64,000 bases of DNA from Thiomonas sp. (GTDB taxonomy: Bacteria; Pseudomonadota; Gammaproteobacteria; Burkholderiales; Burkholderiaceae_C). The DNA is taken from positions 27,791-91,790 of the forward strand of contig DAICZP010000113.1 in assembly GCA_027311065.1 (NCBI GenBank), in the 5' to 3' direction. This document shows, one piece after another, positions 38,930 to 50,670 of this stretch. How positions within the stretch are numbered: the stretch's first letter is position 1; every line of letters begins with the position of its first letter. The notes beneath the pieces were generated by a model. That model searched no databases, was not told where the DNA came from, and saw only the letters and a program-made list of their open reading frames with translations. The position numbers were made by a program, and so were the translations under genes.

Positions 38930-39913
38930 TCAGGGGCGGTAGCGCTGGCAGGCACCGATGGACGCGACGATGCGCGCGATCAATTCTTCATAGTCCCAGC
39001 CGTGCGGCGCTGCCATGGTGGCGAGGTTGCCTTGGCGCGACAGACCGGGAAGGGTGTTGACTTCGAGAAACCACGGCGTGCCCTCGCGGTCGACCATGAA
39101 GTCGAAGCGGGCGTAGCCGTGGCAACCAAGTGCCGTGAACATGTTCTGCGCATCCCGGCACACGGCGGCGGCGGTGGCGTCGGGCAATGCGGCGGGGCAT
39201 TCGTAGCGCCGCGCCGCGGGCGCGTGTTTGGTGTCGTAGTCATAGAACGGCGCGTCGTGATGAATCGCCAGTGGCGGCAGCACGGTGAGCTCCTCGCCGA
39301 TCTCGAACACCGCGACCGTGACGTCGATCCCCTCGATGCAGGCGCAGGCCAGCAATGGTGCCTCCTCCAATGCTGCCGCACGCAGGCATTCGCCAAGCGC
39401 CATGGGGGAATCAACGACGCAAGCACCCAGACTTCCGCCACCCGAGGCGGGCTTGAGGAAAACGCGGCCATTGAACACGCCGAACAGCGCACGCGCGGAC
39501 TTGTCACTTGCGTTGCGGCGGTCGCACGACATCCAGCGGGGTACATTCAGCCCGGCGTTTTCAGCGATGCGATTGCACAGTGGTTTGTGCATGGCGATTG
39601 CGCTGGCAGCCACGCCGGAGCCGTTGTAGGGGACTCCGGCGAGCTCGAGCGCGCCTTGCAGTTTGCCGTCCTCGCCCCACCAGCCATGAATGGCGAGGAA
39701 GGCGAAGTCGCAGGTCCGCAGCTCGGCATGGTCGAGGTCGTTGAGATCACGCACGCTGCAGCGCATGCCGAGGTGTGCCAATGCGGAAATTGCATCCTCG
39801 GCACTGCGCAAGGAGCCAGCGCGTTCGGGGCCCGAACCACCGGTGATCAACAGCACACTGGGGTCATGGTGGAGAAGATGCTGCCGCTTTGGGCGGGATT
39901 GGACCAGATTCAT
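38930..39913 (-). CDS. D-alanine-D-alanine ligase-like ATP-grasp enzyme
   Basis: LAIHGWWGEDGKLQGALELAGVPYNGSGVAASAIAMHK, VFLKPASGGGSLG, ARFDFMVDREGTPWFLEVNTLPGLS. Confidence 0.88.
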   Translation of the reverse strand: MNLVQSRPKRQHLLHHDPSVLLITGGSGPERAGSLRSAEDAISALAHLGMRCSVRDLNDLDHAELRTCDFAFLAIHGWWGEDGKLQGALELAGVPYNGSGVAASAIAMHKPLCNRIAENAGLNVPRWMSCDRRNASDKSARALFGVFNGRVFLKPASGGGSLGACVVDSPMALGECLRAAALEEAPLLACACIEGIDVTVAVFEIGEELTVLPPLAIHHDAPFYDYDTKHAPAARRYECPAALPDATAAAVCRDAQNMFTALGCHGYARFDFMVDREGTPWFLEVNTLPGLSRQGNLATMAAPHGWDYEELIARIVASIGACQRYRP

Positions 39914-40773
39914 GGGTGTCTTTTCCGGGTTGTGCGCATGCGAGGAATGTCCTGTCGAGGTTGACGCAGTGCAAAAGCGCGCCACCAAGCATGGGCATGG
40001 CGGCACGCGCGATATCGCGAAAACCGGGGGAGTCGCGGCTGGCGAAGAGCAGCGGGGGGCTCGCCCGGGAGGCGTGATTCGCGCCTATTTGCCCTTGGTC
40101 AATGGCCTGACGCAAATCCCCAGCCACGAGCGAGCCGGGGTCGATGACGGAAACCGCGGGGCCGAGCAGTTCGCCCAGGCGCTGGCGCAGGAACGCGAAA
40201 TGGGTGCAACCGATGATCACGGCATCACGTCGCCGCGCGTCCAGGCGCGCGAGGTCGACCGCAAGGAGCGTGCGGGTGTCGGGATGCATGCCGAGGCCCT
40301 GCTCGATGCGTGTCACCAGCTGCGGGCATGCGATGGTCGCCACGCGTGCGGCGGGTCGCAAACCCCGGATCTGCTGTTCGTAGGCGCGAGTACGGACGGT
40401 CGCTTCAGTGGCGAGAATGCCAATGTCCTGCAGATTGGGTTGCCGCGCGGCGAATCGCGCGCCGGCTTGCAGCACGTCGAACACCGGGACGTCGATCAGG
40501 TGCCTCAGCGTCGGGCCGTGCACGGCGCAAACGGTGTTGCATGCCACGACCAGCGCCTTCACGTTCTGGGTGCGCATGAAGCACGCAATGCGCGCCGTGC
40601 GTGCCTGAATCAGCGCGGGAGGCTTGTTGCCATACGGCGCATGTGCGAGGTCGGCGAAATAGATGAAGCGCTCGTGCGGGAGCAGACGCAGCAGACTGCG
40701 CAAGGTGGACAGACCGCCCACGCCCGAATCGATGACGCCGATCGGTTGCATGTTCAACGCTGTGTCGCCAGGG
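39864..40773 (-). CDS. murI: Glutamate racemase / Asp-Glu racemase family (start approximate)
   Basis: IGVIDSGVGGLSTLRSL, VVACNTVCAVHGP and VIIGCTHFAFLRQRL with both catalytic Cys; overlaps the ATP-grasp gene by about 50 nt. Confidence 0.9.
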
Positions 40774-41026
40774 ATGACACACATTCCCGAATTCCTCGTG
40801 TGGGTTCGCCCGGGGCAACTGCCTCGTCCGCAGACTGGCAGCCGCCGCTGATGAACCTTGATTGAATTGGGAAATGCTAGAGCCCGTGGGCACGCGCGAA
40901 ACCACGACACGCAAAAAGCAAGTAGCGTGCAGCTTTGGCGGCTTTAAACCGAGAAAACAATTAAAAAATATTTATTAAACAAAATAAAAATGACAATCCG
41001 GGGTCATACCATAAGGCCCGACATGG

Positions 41027-42259
41027 TTACTGGCCAGACCGGAACGACGATGGAAGCCGGTTCTCCTTGGCAGCGTCAGCCCGCGCCACCGCTCTCAGCA
41101 CGAGCAGCAGCACCGTGCCGACCACCATCACGCACGCCGCGAAGTCCAGCCCGGCCGCGTAGCTGCCTGAGCGCGCGGCCAGACGCGCCGTCACCAGAGG
41201 GCCGAGAATTTGCGCGGCGCCGTATGAAACTGTCATGCGCCCCATCATCCTGGCGGGGCGGGTCGGATAAAAGCGGCCCGCCATGGTCAGAACCAGACTG
41301 ACCATGCCGATGAATGTACCTCCGAACAGCAGCGCTCCCAGCAGCGCCGCCGGCAGGCCGCCGACGGTGACAGGCAACACGATGCCGACGATCTGAAGCA
41401 GCGCAGCCACGATCAATGCGTTGAGGTCGCCGATGCGGCGCGCGATCAGGTCCCAGTTGACGCAGGCCGGAGCAGCGCCCAGTCCGATTGCCAGAAATAC
41501 GAGGTTGCCATGACCCTTGAGTCCGGGGAGGTGGTTGACGATGGCGACGATGAACGTGGCGCTGACGACGTAGCCAATGCCAGCGCAAAAGTAGGCTGCC
41601 ATGAAAATATTGAGGAAGGTGCGGCTCGGCGGACGATCCTCCAGGCGCTGCCCGCTACGGGTCAGCCCGGATGTGTCCGGCGACGGCAGCCAGCCCAGTG
41701 CCGGCAGCAGGAGCACTGCGCCGATGGTCGTGAATGCGAACCACTGCCGCGCCCAGTCCAGTGCCGGGCTGAACAGCATCACGGCGGCAGCGCACCCTGC
41801 AATGCCAAGGCCGAGGCCAGCGAAGTGGATGCCAAGCTCGCTGCGGAAATGATGTCGCATCAACCAATGCAGAATCAAGCCTGTGCCCAGAAGCAGGCCG
41901 GCGGCGCTGCTCAGCCCTGCCAGGTAGCGCGATAGCCCCCACACCACCAGATTGGTGCTCAGGCCCATGGCGGCGGTACTCAGCACAGCAAGCACCATGC
42001 CCAGGCGGTAGAGGCGATCCTTCAGCACCATGTCGCTGATGGTCGACGCCACCAAGGCGCCACTCAGGTAGCCGGCGTAGTTGATCGATGCCAGCCAGCC
42101 AGCCTCGCGCAGGCCCAAGCCTGCTTGCTGCTGCATCAGCGGCAGCAGCGGGGTATAGGCAAAGCGGGCGACGCCCAGGGACAAAAGCAAACTGCAGATG
42201 CCAGCAAACAGAACCTTGCGGCGCTGGACGCGATCATGCGCGTCAGGAACGTGAGACAT
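41027..42259 (-). CDS. YbfB/YjiJ-family MFS transporter
   Basis: LSLGVARFAYTPLLPLMQQQAGLGLREAGWLASINYAGYLSGAL. Confidence 0.88.
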   Translation of the reverse strand: MSHVPDAHDRVQRRKVLFAGICSLLLSLGVARFAYTPLLPLMQQQAGLGLREAGWLASINYAGYLSGALVASTISDMVLKDRLYRLGMVLAVLSTAAMGLSTNLVVWGLSRYLAGLSSAAGLLLGTGLILHWLMRHHFRSELGIHFAGLGLGIAGCAAAVMLFSPALDWARQWFAFTTIGAVLLLPALGWLPSPDTSGLTRSGQRLEDRPPSRTFLNIFMAAYFCAGIGYVVSATFIVAIVNHLPGLKGHGNLVFLAIGLGAAPACVNWDLIARRIGDLNALIVAALLQIVGIVLPVTVGGLPAALLGALLFGGTFIGMVSLVLTMAGRFYPTRPARMMGRMTVSYGAAQILGPLVTARLAARSGSYAAGLDFAACVMVVGTVLLLVLRAVARADAAKENRLPSSFRSGQ

Positions 42260-42394
42260 GATGTTGTTGGACTTTTCAAGGCAACACAGGGTCGCCCCAG
42301 GTTTTCCTGTCCCTCCGGAGGACGTCGGGCACAGCCCCGGAGGCGCGCAAAAGACTTTGCCGATTCTCTACCAGGAATGACGATCGCGCATGGA

Positions 42395-42607
42395 TCAGGC
42401 GGCCGCTTCCAGGCCGTGCTCGCGCAGGGTCACCCACAGGGCGCTGGCGAGCTTGACGTCGATGGATGCCTCGCGTGCACGGTGCTCGACCGATTTCTCT
42501 CCCTGCGCGAGAAGCTCGATCAGCTCCAAACGCTTCGGGCTCGCAACAGCGCCGCCGATGCGAGCAACCTGCTCATCGAGATGGTTCTTGAGCGCCCGAG
42601 GATCCAT
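42395..42607 (-). pseudogene. ArsR/SmtB-type regulator N-terminal fragment
   Basis: MDPRALKNHLDEQVARIGGAVASPKRLELIELLAQGEKSVEHRAREASIDVKLASALWVTLREHGLEAAA*; HTH start conserved, remainder missing. Confidence 0.65.
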
Positions 42608-42700
42608 GAAAAAGATCTTAACGCGACGCAGCGCGTGCGGCGTCGCGTCGTCGACACCGGGTGGCGCCTGCGCGTCCGGTGGGCGCTCCCGTCGGCTGCC

Positions 42701-44293
<1,593 letters not shown>

Positions 44294-44329
44294 TCACTTA
44301 CAGCGCAAACATGGACCCCACGCGGGTTG

Positions 44330-47300
44330 TCAAGCCGTCGGCAACGCGGCGTTGCGCACCCTCTCCGACAACCACCGCAACAAGCTGGATGCGGCGCGGT
44401 CACGCTCCTCGCCAGCAACGTCCGCGTGGCACTGTTCGTGCCATCGCAGGATGTCTTCATCCACGACGCCCATGGCAGCAAGAAACCGGGTCAGAGGGCA
44501 GCTTGCCGAATCCGATGGCGCGAGAACATGCATCGAGCGATCATGACCGGTACGCCAGTGATAGGCCAGCGCGCCAAGCCAGGTGCGCAGGTGCCCGTCG
44601 CGCAAGAGGTCGATGGGTCGCGCCCGCGTCCATGCGATGAACGCGTCGGCAGGCATGGGGCGAGCGAGGGCGTATCCCTGACCGTAGTCGGCGCCAAGAA
44701 TGCGGGCCGCCTCCACAAATCCATCGTCTTCCAGGCCCTCGACGACTGTCATCGGTGCAAACTCCTGGCCAATGCGTAGCAGCGTGCTGAGCAGGCGCAG
44801 CGTCTTGACGGGATCTTTCGGGAGTTCGCGCACCAGCGCCTGGTCGATTTTGACGGTGTTGATCGGAAGGGAGGCCAGGCGCATGAGGCTGCTGTAGCCG
44901 GCACCAAGATCATCCAGCGCGATGTTGACACCCAACGCGCTCAACGCGTGAATGGCCTCGCTCGCACGTGTCTGGTCGAGGTCCTCGCTCTCCAGGATTT
45001 CCAGCGTCAGATGCCGCGGCGCAACCTGCGAGCTGCGTAGCGCCCGTTCGACCCAGAGGGGGCAATCCGCATGCACCAGCGTGGATGGAGAGAGATTGAC
45101 CGACACTTCCATCTCGATGCCGGCATCGCGCCAGCCGTGGACGAGATCAAGCGCTTTGCCCAGTCCCTGCACAAAAAGTGCCTGAAGTTGCTTGACACCG
45201 AAAGCTGGGAGAAACGCCGCCGGGTTCGACACCTGCCCATCGGCGGCCTGCAACCTTGCCAGCGCTTCCACTTTTGTGACGGCACCACTTTGCAAGTGGA
45301 CGATCGGCTGCACCCAGATGCGCAGGCCGTCCGCATACAGCAGTTCGCGGTAACGACGCACCTCCGCCGGATCGATCGGCTGATAGTCGCGCGCGGTTGC
45401 GGCGAACAAGGCGTTGAGGCGATTGTGCAGCGCACCGAGCCACGATCGCGCCCAATCTGACGAGAACTGGTGCGGATAGGCGCCCAGCAGCATGAGAACG
45501 CTGTCTGTCTCGTCACCTCGGACGATGGGGATCGCAGCCGCGCTTCGCCAGCCGAATTCGGTCGCCAGCGGGTGCCAGCGCGCCAGATCCTGATCGAGCA
45601 TGTATGCGTCGACGATTTGAACGTCGCGACTGAACCAGCCGTTCGATACCGGGCCGCGCACCGGGGTGCCGGATCGGTTGAGATTTGGGTAGAGTTCGCG
45701 TGAACGCAGTGCTTCGGCAAGCGCGGGATAGTCCGATCCGGCACCCATTTCGTCGCGTAATTGGCCACGTTCGTCGGGACGAAAAACAATCGCGTACCGA
45801 ATTCCTCGAAGTTGCCCCAATTGCTTGACCATTGCCGGCAGGATGTCGACCCAGCGTGCCCCGCTGGATGGCTGCACCTCGAGTAGTTCCGAGTATTCCC
45901 GGATGGTTTTCTCGATTTCCGCGAGTTGCGTCTGGACGTCGAGTCGCAGCCTGGCCGTCGTGACGCGAAGGATGCGGTAGCGTTCGCGCGACGAGTACAT
46001 GGTGCTCTCGAATTTCGCTCGCAGCAAATCTTCGTAGAGCCCAAAGCTTTTTTCCATATTGGCACCAGACACGCCGACCAGCGCGTGAATTGCGCCGAGC
46101 GACTTTGCATTCTCGACCAGCGATTCAGCGGACGTTTCAGGGCTCAACAGGAACAGCAGATGATTGCTCTGGGCATCATGCAGGCGTTCGAATTCCGCCG
46201 GAGTCAGGCATCGCAGGACACGCGCGAGATCAGCTGATTTGGCAAGCTCCTCGTAGAACGTTTCAGAAAATGCCCTGGCGACCGCTTCAAGCATGTGGGC
46301 GTCCAGCGCCGTCAACAAGAGTCTCGCCTCGTCACTGAACGGGTCGAGTTTCAGTTCGCGAACGCTTTTCTCGGCAAGCATTGCGGTGGGTGCCGCGAGG
46401 CTCCACCATTGTTCACGGTCGACTTTGTGGGCCTTGCCGGCGTACATCGCGGCATCCGCCATGCGCAGCATGGCGTCCGGCTCGGTCGCGTGGTCCGGGT
46501 AGAGGGCGACGCCCATGGTCATGCTGATGCGGGCGCTGCGACCTTCACCGAGGTCGAACGGCGCCTGCACGGCGGCGTGCAGGCGGGCCAGCGCGATGTG
46601 CAGTTCGACGAGCGGCTGCTCGGCATCCAGATCTTCGAGCACAACCACGAATTCGTCTCCCCCCAGCCGCGCGATGAAGTCCGACTGGCGAAGGCGCGTA
46701 TGCAATGCTGCAGCAAGTTTCTTCAGAAGCGTATCCCCCGCAGGGTGACCGTAGCGGTCGTTCACCGGCTTGAAGTCATCCAGATCAAAGACGCCAACTG
46801 CCACCACCGTGTGATGGCGCTGGGCACGCGTCAATGCGACGGGCAGGTGCTCGCCGAGGGCGAGGCGGTTTGGAAGCCCGGTCAGCGGGTCGGTTCTGGC
46901 GCGCTGGCTTTCCTGTTTCTGGAGCCTGGCGAGGTCTGCCTTGAAGTCGAGTTCGTCGAGCCCGTGTCCGAGCAGCGCGCTGACTTGTTCGCATGCGTCA
47001 CGGCTGCTGTCGTCAAACCAGCCGGCTTGCTCGCAGGCATAGACCAGAACCCCCCAGGCGTGCCCGCCACGCTCCACGACGGCAGCGAGGATCGAGGCCC
47101 ATTGCAATCTTTGCAAATCCGCTGCGTACGGTGAACTCGCGTGCTCCGCCAGACTGTCCTGATAAACAATCGTTCCACGCGCGCGCCAGGCACGCGCGAT
47201 TGCGGACTTTTCATCCGTGACCGAAACATGAATATTGTCGAGAAACGACAGATCCAGACTGGAGGCGCTTGCCCGGCCGGAGAAGTGGAACAAGCCGTCG

Positions 47301-49624
47301 GCGCCAGGCACGCCAAGCCATACCGCCGTGAAGTCAGTTCCGGTCACGAGGCTGTTGCACAGGCGTGCAATCATTCCTGCTTCGGTCGAGCTGTGCAATA
47401 GCGACTGCGTGGCGGCGACGAGCGCACGATAGACCCCTTGCGCCCGTTGGACCCGTTGCGCCTGGGCTTCTCTGGCGGTGACGTCCGCATATGTCCAGAC
47501 CGATGTCGCACCGTCCGGGAGCAGCCGCGCGCGCAGGTCACAAACGCGCATGTCGGCGCCGGGCCCACGCACCCGCACGTTGGCAAGCTCGACACTTCCC
47601 GTGGCGTGCAAGGTCTCATACGCGGCGCCAACCCGCGCAAATTCGATGTCGTCGGCATACAGACTGCGTGTGGATTGCCCGATGCGCGGGGCGTCATCGT
47701 CCCCAAGCATGGCCAGCATGGCACTGTTCGCCGAGACGACGAGGCGATTGCGCGCAATCAGGATCCCTGACGTGGTGTTCTCCAGCAGTGCCTCCTGAAG
47801 TTCCAGGGCTTTGCGCCGCTCGCTGATGTCGCGCGATGCAGCGTAAAGGTAGGGCTGGCCATCGATCTCGATGCCTTTGGCGTTGATTTCGACGTCGAGG
47901 AGGTGGCCATCACGATGTCGGTGCCGCGTTTCAAAGATGTGACTTTCTCCCGCTTGAAGAACGTGGTCGTTGCGAAGCCTGATCGTTTCCCATGCATCAC
48001 TCGCATCCCAGTCGGTGACATGCAGACGGCCGATGGCGTCAGCGTCATAGCCGAGCATGGCCAGAAATGCCTGATTGGCCTCGATGAGAAGCCCGTGATG
48101 ATCGAGGATGTGGATGCCGTCGCTGGCGGTTTGCAGGATGGTGCGGTAGCGAAGTCGTTCCAGCTCGATTTCGCGCTGGCCACGCTTGCGTTCGGTCATG
48201 TCAAGACCGATGCTGACGAGGTACGCTGGCGAACCCAACGGATCCGTGAGCACGGTATTGGTCCAGGCGAAAAAGCGCTGCTTGCCGTCGGGGTCAACCC
48301 ATGCCTGCTCGTGGTTTTGGGGCAGGGCTCCAGACCGGAAGTCGTCAAACACCGACTGGATCTCGGAGCGCTGCGCAGCGGGCAGGAATTTTGCCCAGAA
48401 AAACGGGATGCTCCTTGCTTCCTCCAACGTGCAGCCGGTCAAGGACTCCGCTGCCTTGTTGAGGCGAACGACGCTGCCGTCCCGATCCAGCACAACTCCG
48501 ACGCCTCCCAGGCAGTCAAAGATCGCGGCACTGAACCGACGCTGCGCGTCCAGTTCTGCCGTCCGCTCATCAACCGCGCGTTCAATCGCCGCGACCCGCG
48601 AGGCGCGCTGACGGACGTAAAGCGCCCATAGCATGGCGGCAAACAAGCCCAGCATCCAAGCCGCCGTGCTTGCCGCGCGATGCGGGAGGAACGATCCTGG
48701 CGCAGGGGATGCTTCCACGGTCCATCGCCGTCCGCCAACGTCGATCACACCGCGAACCAGCGGTCCAATGGCTGCGGTTCTTGCCGCGTTTCCAACCGAT
48801 GTCGGTGTCCGGGGGTAGAGCAGATGATCGGCGCCGGATGCGCTGTCGTCCAGGATCCGAACAAGAATGCCGGCCGCGGCCGGAGGCGAGCGTCCGTTGA
48901 TCAGATCACTGATCCGGAACACCCCGAGCACGAAGCCGATGAGTCGGCCGTTGCGCTCTGCGGCGGTGACTGGCACGGTGCCGCCGCGATACACCGGCCT
49001 GAAGACAAGGAATCCCCCCTGATTGCTGGTCTCCTGAACGAGTGCGATGCGCGCCGTGGCGACCATCGAACCCGACAGCATGGCTTTCATCAACCCGGCC
49101 AGTCGTTGCGGATTCGACGCCAGGTCGAATCCGATCGCCTTGCGGTTGTCGTCCAGCGGGTTTGCAAAGAAGACCGGGTAATACGCGGTGCGATTTGCCT
49201 CCGGCACGAGGCGTCCACCCTCGTCGCGCTGGGTGATGCGAAACGCAGGGAATCCATTCTTGCGCGCCAAAGCCTCCCAGGCGGCGCGGTCCGCATTCGA
49301 GACACGCGGAATCCATTCCAAAGCCTGGATCGGTAGTTTTTGGGCGAGAAGGGCATTGGTGAAGCGCGTAAACTGACCGCTCGAGACCATGCCCGACGTA
49401 TCGTAAAGCGCTCCCAGAGATTGCAGGCTGGCCAGCGCGGATTCCACCCGCTCGCTCACGTGCGAGATTCTTTCCCTGGCAGCATCGCGGAATTGCACCT
49501 CCGCGCTTTGGTCCTCGTGCTTTCTGAGCAGGCCCGTCACGGCGAGGACCATCAGCGTCGCTGGAAGAAACGCCTTCAGCCAGGGCCAGAGGCCGTTCGA
49601 GGAGAGGTCAAACCTTTCTGGCAT
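44330..49624 (-). CDS. Multidomain c-di-GMP protein: CHASE-PAS repeats-GAF-GGDEF-globin-like sensor-GAF-EAL
   Basis: N-term TM and CHASE-like region; PAS segments; RQSDFIARLGGDEFVVVLEDL (GGDEF plus RxxD I-site); FYEELAKSADLARVL...NAKSLGAIHALVGVSGANMEKSFGLYEDLL (globin-coupled-sensor-like); EALARLQ, ALDDLGAGYSSL, VEGLED, GQGYALARPMP (EAL). Confidence 0.9.
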   Translation of the reverse strand: MPERFDLSSNGLWPWLKAFLPATLMVLAVTGLLRKHEDQSAEVQFRDAARERISHVSERVESALASLQSLGALYDTSGMVSSGQFTRFTNALLAQKLPIQALEWIPRVSNADRAAWEALARKNGFPAFRITQRDEGGRLVPEANRTAYYPVFFANPLDDNRKAIGFDLASNPQRLAGLMKAMLSGSMVATARIALVQETSNQGGFLVFRPVYRGGTVPVTAAERNGRLIGFVLGVFRISDLINGRSPPAAAGILVRILDDSASGADHLLYPRTPTSVGNAARTAAIGPLVRGVIDVGGRRWTVEASPAPGSFLPHRAASTAAWMLGLFAAMLWALYVRQRASRVAAIERAVDERTAELDAQRRFSAAIFDCLGGVGVVLDRDGSVVRLNKAAESLTGCTLEEARSIPFFWAKFLPAAQRSEIQSVFDDFRSGALPQNHEQAWVDPDGKQRFFAWTNTVLTDPLGSPAYLVSIGLDMTERKRGQREIELERLRYRTILQTASDGIHILDHHGLLIEANQAFLAMLGYDADAIGRLHVTDWDASDAWETIRLRNDHVLQAGESHIFETRHRHRDGHLLDVEINAKGIEIDGQPYLYAASRDISERRKALELQEALLENTTSGILIARNRLVVSANSAMLAMLGDDDAPRIGQSTRSLYADDIEFARVGAAYETLHATGSVELANVRVRGPGADMRVCDLRARLLPDGATSVWTYADVTAREAQAQRVQRAQGVYRALVAATQSLLHSSTEAGMIARLCNSLVTGTDFTAVWLGVPGADGLFHFSGRASASSLDLSFLDNIHVSVTDEKSAIARAWRARGTIVYQDSLAEHASSPYAADLQRLQWASILAAVVERGGHAWGVLVYACEQAGWFDDSSRDACEQVSALLGHGLDELDFKADLARLQKQESQRARTDPLTGLPNRLALGEHLPVALTRAQRHHTVVAVGVFDLDDFKPVNDRYGHPAGDTLLKKLAAALHTRLRQSDFIARLGGDEFVVVLEDLDAEQPLVELHIALARLHAAVQAPFDLGEGRSARISMTMGVALYPDHATEPDAMLRMADAAMYAGKAHKVDREQWWSLAAPTAMLAEKSVRELKLDPFSDEARLLLTALDAHMLEAVARAFSETFYEELAKSADLARVLRCLTPAEFERLHDAQSNHLLFLLSPETSAESLVENAKSLGAIHALVGVSGANMEKSFGLYEDLLRAKFESTMYSSRERYRILRVTTARLRLDVQTQLAEIEKTIREYSELLEVQPSSGARWVDILPAMVKQLGQLRGIRYAIVFRPDERGQLRDEMGAGSDYPALAEALRSRELYPNLNRSGTPVRGPVSNGWFSRDVQIVDAYMLDQDLARWHPLATEFGWRSAAAIPIVRGDETDSVLMLLGAYPHQFSSDWARSWLGALHNRLNALFAATARDYQPIDPAEVRRYRELLYADGLRIWVQPIVHLQSGAVTKVEALARLQAADGQVSNPAAFLPAFGVKQLQALFVQGLGKALDLVHGWRDAGIEMEVSVNLSPSTLVHADCPLWVERALRSSQVAPRHLTLEILESEDLDQTRASEAIHALSALGVNIALDDLGAGYSSLMRLASLPINTVKIDQALVRELPKDPVKTLRLLSTLLRIGQEFAPMTVVEGLEDDGFVEAARILGADYGQGYALARPMPADAFIAWTRARPIDLLRDGHLRTWLGALAYHWRTGHDRSMHVLAPSDSASCPLTRFLAAMGVVDEDILRWHEQCHADVAGEERDRAASSLLRWLSERVRNAALPTA

Positions 49625-49856
49625 TCGTCATCACGTTCGGCAGCGCATGCCTCAAGCGTGGCCGGAGCGGATGGCATGCATTTTGCCGCCAGACGAGGCA
49701 TGCTGGCGATCGCTCGGCCTGCACTCGTATGCAGGAATTTGGTTAGTCTAACGTGGAACCAACCAGCTGCCGCCTGCCGCAGCGGTTTTGTCCGACAAAC
49801 GTAACAAACAGGCGCGCTGCGACCGGCTCCGCCAAGGTCGACGAGGAAGCATTCAT

Positions 49857-50519
49857 ATGAACCGCAATCCGCTTTCCATTGCCGGCGCCGCGCTCGGCAT
49901 GACCCTGGCGATCGCAGCGCTCAGCGCGTGCACCGTCGTGCATGCGGTCACGCGCCAGCAAGACCGCGCCTACGCGAGCGTTGCACCGGGAACCTACGTC
50001 ATCGATCCGCACCATTGCAGTGTGATCTTCAGCGTCGACCACCTCGGCTTTTCCGACTTCACAATGCGCTTCGACCGCGTCGCTGGCAGATTGGTCTGGC
50101 CCGCTGGTGGCATTGCCGACGCGATTGTGCGGGCGCATGTCGATACCTCCAGCATCGACACCAATGATCCGGCACTGGACGCTGCGCTGCGATCCGCGGC
50201 GATGCTCGACGCCGCGCGACGGCCGGCGATCGCTTGGTCGGCGTCGGGTTGGCGACCCACGGGGCGGAATCGCGGGGACCTGGCTGGCGTATTGAGGCTG
50301 GGTGGTCACAGCGAGCCGCTGGCGCTGCACGTGCGCTTCAACGGCCACGGCATCGACCCGCTGACAGGGGATGCGACCTTGGGATTTTCAGCGACGGGAA
50401 GTTTTTCGCGCGCCAAGCTCGGCTTGCAGGCCTGGCCCGGCTTCGTTGGCGACGTCGTGCGTCTGCGCATCGAGGCCGAGTTCGTGGCCGCGCCACGCCG
50501 CGCTCTTGCGCGTTCATGA
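49857..50519 (+). CDS. YceI-family protein, probable lipoprotein
   Basis: Lipobox LSAC; GTYVIDPHHCSVIFSVDHLGFSDFTMRFDRVAGRL; FSATGSFSRAKLGL. Confidence 0.9.
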   Translation: MNRNPLSIAGAALGMTLAIAALSACTVVHAVTRQQDRAYASVAPGTYVIDPHHCSVIFSVDHLGFSDFTMRFDRVAGRLVWPAGGIADAIVRAHVDTSSIDTNDPALDAALRSAAMLDAARRPAIAWSASGWRPTGRNRGDLAGVLRLGGHSEPLALHVRFNGHGIDPLTGDATLGFSATGSFSRAKLGLQAWPGFVGDVVRLRIEAEFVAAPRRALARS

Positions 50520-50543
50520 AGCGCAAAGGCAAATCAGTGCCTC

Positions 50544-50630
50544 TGGTGCCGGGAGGGGGACTCGAACCCCCACAGTGTTTCCACCGGCGGATTTTGAGTC
50601 CGCTGCGTCTACCGATTCCGCCATCCCGGC
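50544..50630 (-). tRNA. tRNA-Leu (anticodon CAA)
   Basis: Minus strand gccgggatggcggaatcggtagacgcagcggactCAAaatccgccggtggaaacactgtgggggttcgagtccccctcccggcacca. Confidence 0.95.
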
Positions 50631-50670
50631 CAAGCCCGCGATTATTCCACACTCCGGGCACCAACGGCGT

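Noticed and set aside
38045-39964. 639-aa plus-strand ORF
   Set aside because: Antisense to the C39-like/ATP-grasp genes, whose conserved motifs lie on the minus strand.
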